The notes: a model not told the origin generated them from the letters alone. Shown: positions 28,977 through 37,548, numbered from the stretch's first letter. The stretch: 64,000 bases of DNA from Xiheimicrobium sp052034585 (GCA_052034585.1 JBPOIJ010000069.1:1-64000), one strand, 5' to 3'. Numbers and translations: made by a program.

Positions 28977-29438
28977 ATGATTCTTCGAACCGTCGTGGCA
29001 GTGCTTGGCGTGAACCTGCTCTCGAGCTGCGCGGCGTTCGAGTGCGGCTACGGTGGCCCAGGCTGCGGAACTCCCGGGTTTCGCATCTGTGAGGGGCCGT
29101 TCATCGTCGGCCGCTCGTATTCGGCGCTCGCGACCTTCTTCGACGACACCGGGCCGCATCCCGCGAAGATCACCTCTTCGTCCTCGGCGACGCCGCAGAT
29201 CATCTCGGTCACGGCGGGAGCGACGACTGGCCGGCTGGAGCTCGCCGCGCTCGCTCGAGGTGAGGGGCGGGTGACGCTGCAGCTCGAGGGCTGGGAAGGG
29301 AAGTCGTTCACCTGGGCGATGGACGTGAGCGCCGATGGTGGCGTCGCGCGAGATGGTGGCCAGTTCCCGCCGACGATTCCTGGAGTCCTCGCCGACGGGG
29401 GCAGCTGCGTCGCCGAGTCGCTCTCGCTGGTGCGCTGA
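28977..29438 (+). CDS. Small lipoprotein with Ig-like fold
   Basis: 153 residues. The signal peptide MILRTVVAVLGVNLLSSC ends in lipobox LSSC. The mature part contains strands typical of a bacterial Ig-like domain (RSYSALATFFDD, ISVTAGATTGRLELAAL, GRVTLQLEGWEGKSF), then a short Gly/Pro tail with Cys. It is divergent from the large lipoprotein gene across 129 bases. No enzyme motif is present. Confidence 0.65.
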   Translation: MILRTVVAVLGVNLLSSCAAFECGYGGPGCGTPGFRICEGPFIVGRSYSALATFFDDTGPHPAKITSSSSATPQIISVTAGATTGRLELAALARGEGRVTLQLEGWEGKSFTWAMDVSADGGVARDGGQFPPTIPGVLADGGSCVAESLSLVR

Positions 29439-29479
29439 CGTTCTCACCGTCGAGGGCTCCGAGTAGAGTGCACGCCCTC

Positions 29480-30064
29480 ATGCGCTCCCTCCCCCGCGTC
29501 CTGGTGTCCGTCCTGCTGGTCGCAGCGCTGCCCGCGCTCGCCGACGACGTGCTGTCGGTGTTCACCAAGGCCTCGACGCCCGAAGCGCCGCGCAACTACG
29601 TCAACCTTCGGCTCGGAGGCAGCACCAGCTCGACGCGCCCCGAGCTGTGCGGAGAGGTCGCGCCGCACTGGCGGTTCTCGCTCGAAGGGTGCGGGAGCGG
29701 CCGCGAGTTCCTCCACAACGAGCCGATTCCGGAGATCGCTCACATTCGCGCGAAGTTCACCTTCACCCAGCTGAAGACGAAGGTCGGGTGGCTCGAGCCG
29801 CGCGCGGCCGTCGGCTTCGCGGAGTTCCAGCTCGGCGTCGACGACGGCGGCTTCGACTTCCTCGGGGTGAATCGCACCGCCACCTCGACGAGCGGCCCCG
29901 AAGTCGGCGCCTCGCTGCGCTGGTTCGTTCCGCTCCCGGCCGGCATCGACTTCCTCATGGAGCTCAACATCTCGACCGCGTTCTTCCCCTTCGCGCCGAA
30001 GCTCGTCCCCACCCAGAACGTGGTGCAACCCTCGGCGGGGCTTTCTGCCGGCGTTGGATTCTGA
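29480..30064 (+). CDS. Secreted beta-barrel-like protein
   Basis: 194 residues from ATG 29480; an in-frame GTG at 29468 is possible. Signal peptide MRSLPRVLVSVLLVAALPALA. The rest alternates polar and hydrophobic residues (AKFTFTQLKTKVGWLEPRAAVGFAEFQ is one such stretch, given here in parts: KFTFTQLK, AAVGFAEF, GASLRWFVPL) and ends in GLSAGVGF, an outer-membrane-type aromatic C-terminus. It is probably an eight-strand barrel in the outer membrane. Confidence 0.65.
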   Translation: MRSLPRVLVSVLLVAALPALADDVLSVFTKASTPEAPRNYVNLRLGGSTSSTRPELCGEVAPHWRFSLEGCGSGREFLHNEPIPEIAHIRAKFTFTQLKTKVGWLEPRAAVGFAEFQLGVDDGGFDFLGVNRTATSTSGPEVGASLRWFVPLPAGIDFLMELNISTAFFPFAPKLVPTQNVVQPSAGLSAGVGF

Positions 30065-30127
30065 GCGGCCAACCCATCGCCCTTCTTCGGAAAGTCCCGC
30101 GGGGTCGGCTGGGTCCGTCATCAGTGC

Positions 30128-30526
30128 ATGGACGCCACCCAAGAAGCCCAAATCGCCACGCTCCGCACCAAGGTCGCCGCTGATCCACGCACCAAGGCCA
30201 TCGCGAAGGCGCTGAACCTCTCGGTCGAGGACTACGCGGGCCTCGTCGCCCACTTCAAGGTGACGGGCGAGGAGCCGCAGTTCATGGTCGTCGGCGACGA
30301 GGTGCTCAAGCAGCACGGCCTCACCCCTCCCTCGGCCGCGCGGGTCGAGCACTTCCTCCGCGGAGAGAAGAAGGTCATCGAGGCGTCGGGCCGCACCTCG
30401 AGCTTCGAAGACGTGCCGCGCGTGCAGGCGAAGCCCGTCGTTCAACAGCCGGCGAAGGCGGTCGACCCAGACCTCCAGAACGAGCTCAAGCGCTCGCTCA
30501 CCCGACTCCATCGGCGCGGAGCCTGA
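30128..30526 (+). CDS. Hypothetical cytosolic protein
   Basis: 132 residues, mostly helical and charged, without signal or membrane segment. LNLSVEDYAGLVAHF and a later KPVVQQPAKAVDPDL linker are the visible features, and the C-terminus is basic (LKRSLTRLHRRGA). No family was recognised. It is 83 bases before the Gly-rich amphipathic protein gene, so the two may be co-transcribed. Confidence 0.55.
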   Translation: MDATQEAQIATLRTKVAADPRTKAIAKALNLSVEDYAGLVAHFKVTGEEPQFMVVGDEVLKQHGLTPPSAARVEHFLRGEKKVIEASGRTSSFEDVPRVQAKPVVQQPAKAVDPDLQNELKRSLTRLHRRGA

Positions 30527-30609
30527 GGCGCAGCCGATCAGCCTCCATTGACTTCACACTTCACCGCGTCACTTCGTTCAACCGCTTCACACACTTCAGG
30601 AGAATCGCC

Positions 30610-31125
30610 ATGGGCTTCGTCGTCGACGGAATCAAGAAGATTGGGCAGGCCATCGGGAGCGCAGTCGAGAGCGTGGGCAAGGCCATCTCGGGCATCGCGA
30701 AGACGGTCGGGAACATCGCGGGCGCGGTCGGAGACTTCATCAACAACAGCCCCATCGGGAAGTTCCTCTCGGTGATTCCGGGCGTCGGGTCCCTCGTCAG
30801 CATGGTGGGGAAGGGCGCCGAGCTGGTGAAGGGCGTCTCGGACACGGTCGCGAACGTGACCGACTTCGCCACCCGGTTCGCCTCGAACCTCATCGGCCAG
30901 GGCAGCGGCGCGGCGGCGGCGCTCTCTCCGACCGGCCTCGGCTTCATGGGCGCGGCGGTGCAGAACTTCGGCTCCATCGACAACCTCGTCGGCTTCGCCC
31001 AGGGCCTCGCTCCGGCCTTCCAGCAGCAGGGCGGCGCCGAGGATCTGATGCAGCAGGTGCAGCAGTTCGCCCCGTGGAACGTCGCTCAGCTCCTCGCCTC
31101 GCAGCACGCGAGCCTGCTCGACTGA
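30610..31125 (+). CDS. Gly/Ala/Val-rich amphipathic protein
   Basis: 171 residues, preceded by AGGAGA. There is no signal peptide. The first 110 residues repeat short amphipathic units (GIKKIGQAIGSAVES, VGKAISGIAKTVGN, GNIAGAVGDF, LVSMVGKGAELVKG), with Gly every three to four residues, as in pore-forming or membrane-inserting peptides. The last third is Gln/Ala-rich (AFQQQGGAEDLMQQVQQF). Not a family I recognise; a secreted effector, or a scaffold that binds membranes, are both possible. A strong terminator follows. Confidence 0.6.
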   Translation: MGFVVDGIKKIGQAIGSAVESVGKAISGIAKTVGNIAGAVGDFINNSPIGKFLSVIPGVGSLVSMVGKGAELVKGVSDTVANVTDFATRFASNLIGQGSGAAAALSPTGLGFMGAAVQNFGSIDNLVGFAQGLAPAFQQQGGAEDLMQQVQQFAPWNVAQLLASQHASLLD

Positions 31126-31152
31126 TCAGCGCTGCAAACCGGTTCCGCGCCG

Positions 31153-31200
31153 CGGGAGTCGAGGGTGTGAACGGACGCTTCCGTTCGACCTCGGCTCCCG
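31153..31200. terminator. Bidirectional terminator
   Basis: A 17-pair hairpin in three blocks (CGGGAG, CGAGG, GAACGG with their complements CCGTTC, CCTCG, CTCCCG) separated by small internal loops, with a six-base apical loop. It lies between the convergent amphipathic-protein and GNAT genes, so it can end both transcripts. Confidence 0.75.
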
Positions 31201-31221
31201 TGTCGCCTTTGCGTCGAGGCG

Positions 31222-31767
31222 TCAGCGCCAGGACTCACGCAGCCTCGGGTACTCGCCGCGCTGAACCGAGTAGACGTTCAGCATCGCGCCCGCCTGGGGC
31301 TGCCAGGTGCGCCTGAACTCGAACTCGAGGGTGTTGGCGAGGGCGATCGACCGGGTGTTCCAGGGTGCGATGAAGCCGAAGAGCTCGTCGACGCCGAGCA
31401 CCTCGAAGGCGCAGCGCAGCGACTCCCGGCCCACCTCGGTCGCGATGCCACCCACCCGGGCGTCGGGCGCGACCAAGATGGTGTACTCGACGCCTGGCCA
31501 GCCCTCGGGCCGCCAGAGCCCACCACGCCCGAGCAGCCGGCCCGTCGTCTTCTCTTCGATGATCCACGGCCCGAAGCCGCGGAAGTGCCAGTGGCCGACG
31601 AGCATCGCCAACACCCGCCACGCTTCGTCGCGATCGAGGGTGGGCTGCTGCATCCACTTCATCGTCTCTTCGTCGGCGACCCACGCCGCGAACACCTCGA
31701 GGTCGCTCTCCCTGGGCACCCTCAGCCGCAGCCGCGCGGTCTCGCGAAGGACCAGGTCGGAGTGCAC
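31222..31767 (-). CDS. GNAT acetyltransferase, RimJ/RimL type
   Basis: 181 residues with a GTG start. It opens with the common RETARLRLRVPRESDLEVFAAW and has the acetyl-CoA loop region VAPDARVGGIATEV, ending in FRRTWQPQAGAMLNVYSV. This branch acetylates N-terminal amines of proteins or small-molecule amines. The substrate is not indicated. It begins two bases after the stop of the kinase gene, so the two genes are one transcript. Confidence 0.85.
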   Translation of the reverse strand: MHSDLVLRETARLRLRVPRESDLEVFAAWVADEETMKWMQQPTLDRDEAWRVLAMLVGHWHFRGFGPWIIEEKTTGRLLGRGGLWRPEGWPGVEYTILVAPDARVGGIATEVGRESLRCAFEVLGVDELFGFIAPWNTRSIALANTLEFEFRRTWQPQAGAMLNVYSVQRGEYPRLRESWR

Positions 31768-31769
31768 GG

Positions 31770-33302
31770 TCAGCGCGTCGTCTTGATGTCGTTGGGCTTG
31801 TTGATCTTCACCGCGACCCGCTTCTTGAGCGCGGCGGTGAGGGCCGGCTCGCTCGCGTCGGTGAGCGTCGTCTGAAAGGGCTCGTAGCCGTCGTGGGTGA
31901 GCTTGAGCATCAGCGGCAGCTTCATCTTCTCGACCTTCACCTCGAGCGGGGTGAGGCCCTTCTTGTCGCCGCCCAGGTCGATCTCGGCGCCTGCCGGTTC
32001 CGAGCCGATGGAGAACGTCATGAACTCGACGACCTTCGGCGGCTCGACCTGGCGCACCACCTCGGGCGTCACTGGCGGCAGCACCACGTCGGGCGGCTTG
32101 GGCGTCTCCCCGCTCTTCTTGAGCATCACTCCGCCGACCCCGACCACGATGGCGAGCACCAGGCCGATCCCCAGCCAGACACCTCGCCGACCGCCACCAG
32201 ACGACGCGCCGAGCGCTTCGGTGTGGTGTGAGCCGGTCTCTCCGGTGTGCTGCACCGGCACGAGCCCACCCTGCTTGGAGCGGTCGACGACCGTCGGGCC
32301 TTGCGCGTTCTTCACCAGCCCGCCCGCGTCGAGGTCGGTGAGGCCGGAGTCTTCTTCGAGGGTGCGCGGGTCGGCTTCCTTGGCGATGCGCTCGGCGTAC
32401 AGCGCGCGCATGAACTCGACCAGGTGGGCGCTCGACGACGGAATGGCGTTCTTGAGCGCGAAGTCTTCGAGCGCCATGCGGAAGGCCGCGGCGTCGAGGT
32501 AGCGGTCGTTGGCGTCCTTTCGGAGCGCCTTGAGCACCACCTCGTCGAGGCCGGCCGGGAGCGAGGGCTCGACTTCGGACGGCGCCGGCACCTGGCAGGC
32601 CTTCACCAGCCGCTGGGTCGCGAGGTCGTTCTCACCCTTGAAGAGGCGCTTTCCGGTGAGGATCTCCCAGAGCACGATGCCGAGCGCGAAGACGTCGCTG
32701 CGGCCGTCCATGTCGAGCCCGTCGGCCTGCTCGGGCGACATGTAGGGGAACTTGCCCTTCAAGATGCCGGTCGCGGTGTGCTGCGCGCGGCCCGCCGCCT
32801 TGGCGACGCCGAAGTCGATGAGCTTCACCGAGCCGTCGAACCCGACGAGGATGTTCTGAGGCGAGACGTCGCGGTGCACCAGGTTGAGCGGCACGCCCTT
32901 CGAGTCCTTCGCCTTGTGCGCGAAGTCGAGGCCCGCGGCAGCGTCGGCGATGACGCGAATGACGACGCCCAACGGCAGCGGGGTGTTCGCGAGGCGGGCG
33001 CGCTTGTCCAACCGGCGAATGTCTTCGCCCTGGACGTACTCCATCTCGATGAAGTGGACGCCGTTCTCGACGCCGAACTCGTTGATGCGGGCGATGTTCG
33101 GGTGATCGAGGCGCATCGTGATCTTCGCCTCGTCGACGAACATCGTGAAGAACTCTTCGTCTTCGACGAGGTGCGGGAGGATGCGCTTGATGACGACCAG
33201 CTTCTCGAAGCCCTCGGCGCCCTTCCGCGCGAGCAGGACCTGGCCCATGCCGCCGGCAGCGATCTTGCGCAACAGCTGGTAGCGGCCAAAGGGGATGGAC
33301 AT
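31770..33302 (-). CDS. Ser/Thr protein kinase with membrane segment and PEGA domain
   Basis: 510 residues. Kinase domain about 8-275: glycine loop AAGGMGQV, Lys in VVIKR, catalytic HRDVSPQNILV, DFGVAKA, activation end SPEQADGLD. A Ser/Gly-rich segment precedes a single membrane helix (VWLGIGLVLAIVVGVGGVML). Beyond it comes a Pro-rich linker and a PEGA domain (IGSEPAGAEIDLGGDKKGLTPL). This is a typical myxobacterial Pkn-type receptor kinase with a cytoplasmic kinase and an external PEGA domain. The GNAT enzyme follows in the same transcript. Confidence 0.95.
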   Translation of the reverse strand: MSIPFGRYQLLRKIAAGGMGQVLLARKGAEGFEKLVVIKRILPHLVEDEEFFTMFVDEAKITMRLDHPNIARINEFGVENGVHFIEMEYVQGEDIRRLDKRARLANTPLPLGVVIRVIADAAAGLDFAHKAKDSKGVPLNLVHRDVSPQNILVGFDGSVKLIDFGVAKAAGRAQHTATGILKGKFPYMSPEQADGLDMDGRSDVFALGIVLWEILTGKRLFKGENDLATQRLVKACQVPAPSEVEPSLPAGLDEVVLKALRKDANDRYLDAAAFRMALEDFALKNAIPSSSAHLVEFMRALYAERIAKEADPRTLEEDSGLTDLDAGGLVKNAQGPTVVDRSKQGGLVPVQHTGETGSHHTEALGASSGGGRRGVWLGIGLVLAIVVGVGGVMLKKSGETPKPPDVVLPPVTPEVVRQVEPPKVVEFMTFSIGSEPAGAEIDLGGDKKGLTPLEVKVEKMKLPLMLKLTHDGYEPFQTTLTDASEPALTAALKKRVAVKINKPNDIKTTR

Positions 33303-33381
33303 CGACGAGTCCTCGTAGCCTAGCGCGCTCGGCGCGAAAAGCGCTGCGACAGCGCCGTCATCCCACCAGCAGTCCGGCTGG

Positions 33382-34140
33382 TCACGACTTCACCTTGTAG
33401 CCGGTGGCGAGCATGCGATGCGCCGCCAGCGTCGCGACGAGCGCGAGCCCGACGAGGAGCCCCAACCCAATCGGCGAACCCGCCTCGAGCCCCAGCATGC
33501 CCGCGCGCAAGCCTTCCACCATGTGCACCACCGGGTTGAACAAGCTGATGGTGCGGAACGGTTCCGGCAAGGTGCGCACCGAGTAGAAGACGCCACCGAG
33601 GAAGGTGAGCGGCAGCATGAGGAAGGTGGGGAAGAAGTTGATCTGCTCGAACTTCTCCGACCAGATGCCCGCGACGAGGCCGAGCACCGAGAAGACGTAG
33701 GCCGAGAGCAAGAGGAAGAGCAGCGTGCCGAAGGCGTGCACCAGGTGCGGGCCGGTGAAGATGAGCGCCGCGCCCCAGGTGAGCAGCCCGACGAGGAGCC
33801 CGCGCACCATCGCTCCGCCGATGAAGCCCACCAACAGCTCGGTCGCGCCGAGCGGAGCCACCAGGAGATCGACGATGGTGCCTTGGATCTTGATGATGAA
33901 GATGGACGAGGAGGAGTTGAGGAACGCGTTGTTCGCGATGCCGAGGAAGACGAGGCCGGGGACGATGAAGGTGATGTACGGCACTCCGTCGACGTCGGTC
34001 TGCCGGCCGCCCAAGGTGTAGCCGAAGACGATGAAGTAGAGGCTGGTGCTGATCAGCGGCTGCAGCACCGTCTGCCCGGGCACGCGGAGGAACCGGCGCA
34101 CCTCTTTGAGGAAGAGCGTTCGGGTGCCGATGACGTTCAT
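33382..34140 (-). CDS. ABC-2 type exporter permease
   Basis: 252 residues with six membrane segments. It carries the ABC-2 family signature, with GGRQTDVDGVPYITFIVPGLVFLG between segments given here in short form: TDVDGVPY, FIVPGLVFLGI, and the C-terminal NPVVHMVEGLRAG. It resembles permeases of the NodJ/drug/lipid exporter group. The ATG overlaps the stop of the ATPase gene by four bases. Substrate unknown. Confidence 0.92.
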   Translation of the reverse strand: MNVIGTRTLFLKEVRRFLRVPGQTVLQPLISTSLYFIVFGYTLGGRQTDVDGVPYITFIVPGLVFLGIANNAFLNSSSSIFIIKIQGTIVDLLVAPLGATELLVGFIGGAMVRGLLVGLLTWGAALIFTGPHLVHAFGTLLFLLLSAYVFSVLGLVAGIWSEKFEQINFFPTFLMLPLTFLGGVFYSVRTLPEPFRTISLFNPVVHMVEGLRAGMLGLEAGSPIGLGLLVGLALVATLAAHRMLATGYKVKS

Positions 34141-35066
34141 GGCTGGCCTCCGTCACGGAGCACCCGCAGCAACACCTCTTCCAACTTGGGTGGCGTCATC
34201 GAGACCTCACCGACCGGCACCGTCGCCGCGTAGAGCGCGCCCAGCACCTCGGCGCAGCTCGGCGTTCCCTGGCGCTCGATGAAGACGAAAGACAGGCCGT
34301 CGGCCGAGAGCGTGCCCACGGTGGCGCCATTCGGCAGCGCCGTCACCGGCGTACGGAAGCGCACCTTCAGCTCGTGTTCGCCCAGCCGCTTCATGAGCGT
34401 CGCCTTCTCTTCGACGAGCAACAGCCGGCCCTTGTCGATGACGCCCACCCGGTCGGCGAGCTGCTCGGCTTCTTCGAGGTAGTGGGTGGTGAGGACGACG
34501 GTGGTGCCCTCACTTCGGAGCCTCCGCACGTAGGCCCAGAGGTCTCGCCGGAGCTCGACGTCGACACCCGCGGTGGGCTCGTCGAGGAAGACGAGCTTGG
34601 GCCGATGCACCAGGGCCTTGGCGATGAGGAGCCGCCGCTTCATGCCGCCAGAGAGCGCGCGGGTCGGCTCGTCGGCCTTCGCGGAGAGGGAGAGCGCCTC
34701 GAGCACCTCGTCGATGCGTTTGGGGTCGGGCGGCCGGCCGAAGTACCCGAGCTGGAGCTGCAGCGACTCGCGCACCGAGAAGAACGGGTCGAAGTTGATC
34801 TCTTGCGGCACCATGCCCACGTCGCGTCGCGGGCGAATCGGGTCGACGTCGACGTCGACGCCGAGCAGCGTGATCGACCCGCTCGACTTCTTCACCAGCC
34901 CGCAGATGGCGCCGATGAGCGTCGTCTTCCCTGCGCCGTTCGGCCCGAGCAGCGCGAAGATCTCTCCCGCCTCGATCGACAGGCTCACGTCGCTGAGCGC
35001 GGTGAGCGCCCCGTACGTCTTCGACAGCCGACTCACCTCGAGGACCGGAGCCACCCGCGAACGCAT
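34137..35066 (-). CDS. ABC transporter ATPase (exporter)
   Basis: 309 residues. Walker A GPNGAGKTT, Q-loop MVPQEINFD, signature LSGGMKRRL, Walker B KLVFLDEPTAG, and H-loop TTHYLEEAE are all intact. A C-terminal regulatory extension of about 80 residues follows, as in the drug/Nod-factor (CcmA/NodI) class. It drives export by the coupled permease. It is divergent from a small membrane-protein gene; the kinase gene downstream of the permease is separated by 79 bases. Confidence 0.95.
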   Translation of the reverse strand: MRSRVAPVLEVSRLSKTYGALTALSDVSLSIEAGEIFALLGPNGAGKTTLIGAICGLVKKSSGSITLLGVDVDVDPIRPRRDVGMVPQEINFDPFFSVRESLQLQLGYFGRPPDPKRIDEVLEALSLSAKADEPTRALSGGMKRRLLIAKALVHRPKLVFLDEPTAGVDVELRRDLWAYVRRLRSEGTTVVLTTHYLEEAEQLADRVGVIDKGRLLLVEEKATLMKRLGEHELKVRFRTPVTALPNGATVGTLSADGLSFVFIERQGTPSCAEVLGALYAATVPVGEVSMTPPKLEEVLLRVLRDGGQP

Positions 35067-35160
35067 GCCACCAAACGTCGACGTTGTCCCGAGTCAGTGA
35101 GGACGGGTCGGTGAACGAGGGCTTGGCTCCGGCGCGACGGTGAACTACCCAGGGCGGTGG

Positions 35161-35550
35161 ATGCGTCACCTCGCCGTCGCGATGAGTCTGGTGCTGGCTT
35201 CGTCGGCCTTCGCAGAGCCGGCGCGCTCGCGTGGCTGGCTGTCGGGCGTGGGCGTGGGGCTGGTCGGGTTGGGGCTGGGCTTCGCGGGCTTCGGGCTGAG
35301 TCAGCAGCTCATCGCGTCGGATCCAACGCTCGCGGCCTATGGCACCACCCCGGCCGTGAACGAGGCGCCGGCGCTCGTCATCCTCGACAAGCGGGCGAAG
35401 ACGGCTGGGACGAACGCGCTCATCGGGTTCGTGAGTGGAGCCGTGCTGGTCGCCGCTGGAGTGGTGTTGCTGCTCCTCGATGCACCGCCGCCGGTCGCCG
35501 TGGTGCCGATGCGCGATGGTGGAGCGGTCGTGTTCTCGGGCCGGTTCTGA
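35161..35550 (+). CDS. Small secreted/membrane protein
   Basis: 129 residues from the ATG at 35161, which is followed by a signal peptide (MRHLAVAMSLVLASSAFA). Two hydrophobic helices rich in Gly follow (GVGLVGLGLGFAGFGL and GFVSGAVLVAAGVVLLLL), joined by a polar loop. The tail is short. The overall form is a small two-helix inner-membrane protein of unknown role. An in-frame GTG 21 bases upstream is less likely. Confidence 0.6.
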   Translation: MRHLAVAMSLVLASSAFAEPARSRGWLSGVGVGLVGLGLGFAGFGLSQQLIASDPTLAAYGTTPAVNEAPALVILDKRAKTAGTNALIGFVSGAVLVAAGVVLLLLDAPPPVAVVPMRDGGAVVFSGRF

Positions 35551-35566
35551 GCTCCGTTCGAGCTGC

Positions 35567-35935
35567 TCAGTTCGGCGTCCACGCGCCCTGGTGACGCAGG
35601 CACTCGGGCATCGCGACGTCGAGCGGGGTGTAGAAGTGATCGACGTAGGTGTCGCCGTCGCGTGGGCCGCGAACCGAGCAGCGCCCTGAGCGGCCCTTGG
35701 CGGTGCAGCGCGCAGGCGAGTAGTTCCCGTTGCAGCCGAGCCGTACGAACTTCGCGCTGACGCCGACGTAGGAGTCCCGACACACCACGCGCTCCGTCCC
35801 TCGTCGATGGTCGCAGCTCCCAGCGTCTTCCTCGACGGCTGGCTGTTCTTCGGGCGCTGAGCTCACCGCGGCGTTGGGGCTTTGGACGCGTGCTGGCGCA
35901 CAGGCACACGCGAGGGCGATCGCGAGCACTCGCAT
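35567..35935 (-). CDS. Small lipoprotein with six-cysteine domain
   Basis: 122 residues from ATG 35935. The signal peptide MRVLAIALACACAP gives a lipobox ACAC or ALAC. The mature part has Cys in CDHRRGTERVVC, LGCNGNYSPARC, GRCSVRG and PECLRHQ. The segment YVDHFYTPLDVAMPEC may be the domain core. Unknown function. It converges on the two-helix protein gene. Confidence 0.6.
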   Translation of the reverse strand: MRVLAIALACACAPARVQSPNAAVSSAPEEQPAVEEDAGSCDHRRGTERVVCRDSYVGVSAKFVRLGCNGNYSPARCTAKGRSGRCSVRGPRDGDTYVDHFYTPLDVAMPECLRHQGAWTPN

Positions 35936-36042
35936 GCGTGAGTTCGTTCGAGCGCCTGCGCCGCTCGGTACGCGTCGAGAGTGGGTCGCCACGAGCGACG
36001 AGACGTTACCACCTGCGCTTCGAGTCGCTGGTGGGCGAAGGC

Positions 36043-36789
36043 TCAGTCCGGCTCGGCCGTCTTCGTCCGTTTGCGCGGCGGCTTCTCGGGGAGCGCCGGC
36101 GGAAACGCGATGGCCTCGAGCCGGGCACGGTCGTTCACGGTGACGTGCCGATCGGCGGTGATGATGCCGTCCTTGGCGAGCGCCGCCAGACACCGTGACA
36201 TCGTCTCCGGCCGAATGCCCAACATGGACGCGACGTGGCGCTTCGAGAACGGCCCGCGCTGTCCACCCGCGACGACGTCGGAGTGCTCGAGGATGAAGTG
36301 GGCGACCCGAGCGAGCGCGCTGCCGCTGCGGCCCTGCATCTCGTCGCTGCGCCGGTCGAGTTCTTCGAGGAGGAGCGGCACCAACGCGCTGGCCAGCTCT
36401 CCGGCTTGCCCCGCCTTCTCGAGTTGAACGCGCAGCGCCACCGGGTCGGCCGTGCAGAGCTCGGACTCGGACACCACGCGCGCGCTCGCTCGCGCCGGCT
36501 TGCCTTGAATCGCCTCGGTGCCGATCAGCGACCGCGGACCTCGAACGCCGTTCCACCACTGGCCACCGGCGCTGTCCTTCCCCGTGAGGGCCACCGTGCC
36601 TCGCTGCACGAAGAGCACCTCGGGCGGCACTTCGCCTTGCTCCCAGAGTGTGTGTCCAGGCTCGACCTTCCTCGGCACGAACGCACAGCGCCCACCCGCG
36701 TGAAGAGGACAGCCCGCGCAGGATTCGACGGGTTTCTGGAGCATGAGCCTGATCAGCTTCACGGCACATGCCATCGTGACGTTGGTCAA
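36043..36789 (-). CDS. Crp/Fnr family regulator with N-terminal cysteine cluster
   Basis: 248 residues, or 243 from the ATG at 36774. The N-terminus has Cys24, Cys27 and Cys35 (CAGCPLHAGGRC), reminiscent of the Fe-S ligands of FNR, although the spacing C-x2-C-x7-C differs from FNR's C-x2-C-x5-C. The cyclic-nucleotide-like barrel (HTLWEQGEVPPEVLFVQRG) and dimer helix follow, then a helix-turn-helix FSKRHVASMLGIRPETMSRC. The Ser-Arg in the recognition helix matches the Crp/FNR type. It probably senses oxygen, NO or redox state. A perfect palindrome sits 14 bases before its start, which suggests autoregulation. Confidence 0.9.
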   Translation of the reverse strand: MTNVTMACAVKLIRLMLQKPVESCAGCPLHAGGRCAFVPRKVEPGHTLWEQGEVPPEVLFVQRGTVALTGKDSAGGQWWNGVRGPRSLIGTEAIQGKPARASARVVSESELCTADPVALRVQLEKAGQAGELASALVPLLLEELDRRSDEMQGRSGSALARVAHFILEHSDVVAGGQRGPFSKRHVASMLGIRPETMSRCLAALAKDGIITADRHVTVNDRARLEAIAFPPALPEKPPRKRTKTAEPD

Positions 36790-36802
36790 GACGGCTCACG
36801 CG

Positions 36803-36824
36803 TCACTGACTTGCGAGTCAGTGA
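36803..36824. promoter_or_regulatory. Perfect 22-base palindrome, FNR-like operator
   Basis: Nine-base arms TCACTGACT and AGTCAGTGA with a four-base centre (TGCG). The inner half-sites TGACT-N4-AGTCA share the spacing of FNR boxes (TTGAT-N4-ATCAA). It is centred 25 bases before the Crp/Fnr start codon, overlapping the expected promoter, and also lies upstream of the divergent gene at 36973. Confidence 0.6.
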
Positions 36825-36972
36825 TTCCATTCGTGCGCGCGCGGCCTGATCAGCCCACCCCTCGTCACTCGTCGCAGGCCTTGCACACCGCGCGCGCCTT
36901 CCCGCATTTCCGACCCGCTCCCACATCGGCACTTGAGATGCGTCAACCTCCAGAGGTCTGCTCGAGACGTTC

Positions 36973-37497
36973 ATGCGGTACGTCGCGATCATCCTCAGTC
37001 CGCTGTTGTTGTTCGGGAGTGTGCTGGCGCTGGGCTTTTGGCTGAGCGCGACCGAGCCCGAGTCGTGGAAGCCGCAGATGGGCGCGCTGCCCGTCGAGGT
37101 TCGAGTCGCGGTCGTTCAGGCTCCGTCGCCCAACGCTCCGCCCCTCACCCCCACCTCGCCTGCGCGCTCCGACCCGCGAGTGCCGTCGGGACTCGAAGCT
37201 CCGCTCCAGGCCGTGGCAGCCGACATCAACCTCTGCGTGCCGCATTCCCTCGAGCGCGACCTCGGGCCCATCGACATCGACGTGCGCTTCACGCCTCTGC
37301 GCGGAGGCGCCTTCACCCACGACGTCACCGTCACCACCTCGTGGGAGAACGAAGAGGTCGAGCGCTGCATCGCCGAGGTCTTCGAGGAGACGACCTTCAT
37401 GCCGGACCCGAACGGCCGCTACGAGCCCTCGGAGTTCGTCTTCCACTTCCCCGACGACGCCAAGCGCGGGCTGTTGGGCATGCGCTTCGTGCGCTGA
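36973..37497 (+). CDS. Membrane-anchored protein with AgmX/TonB-like C-terminal domain
   Basis: 174 residues. An N-terminal membrane anchor (VAIILSPLLLFGSVLALGFWL) and a Pro/Ala-rich linker are followed by a domain with two cysteines: DINLCVPHSLERDLG, then IDIDVRFTPLRGGAF, VERCIAEVFEETTF and a closing FVFHFPDD. This order (first Cys, strand, Gly turn, second Cys, Phe-rich strand) resembles the AgmX/PglI C-terminal domain common in myxobacteria, related to TonB C-termini. It is divergent from the Crp/Fnr gene. The role is probably envelope-spanning contact. Confidence 0.65.
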   Translation: MRYVAIILSPLLLFGSVLALGFWLSATEPESWKPQMGALPVEVRVAVVQAPSPNAPPLTPTSPARSDPRVPSGLEAPLQAVAADINLCVPHSLERDLGPIDIDVRFTPLRGGAFTHDVTVTTSWENEEVERCIAEVFEETTFMPDPNGRYEPSEFVFHFPDDAKRGLLGMRFVR

Positions 37498-37548
37498 TTC
37501 AGCTGATCAACCCGACTCAATCGGCGCCGGGCCCGATCAGAACTGAAT
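37497..37548. terminator. Convergent hairpin, possible bidirectional terminator
   Basis: ATTCAG plus TGATC pair with GATCA plus CTGAAT across an internal loop, around a 26-base loop. The element spans the stops of both converging genes. The long loop makes function uncertain. Confidence 0.3.
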
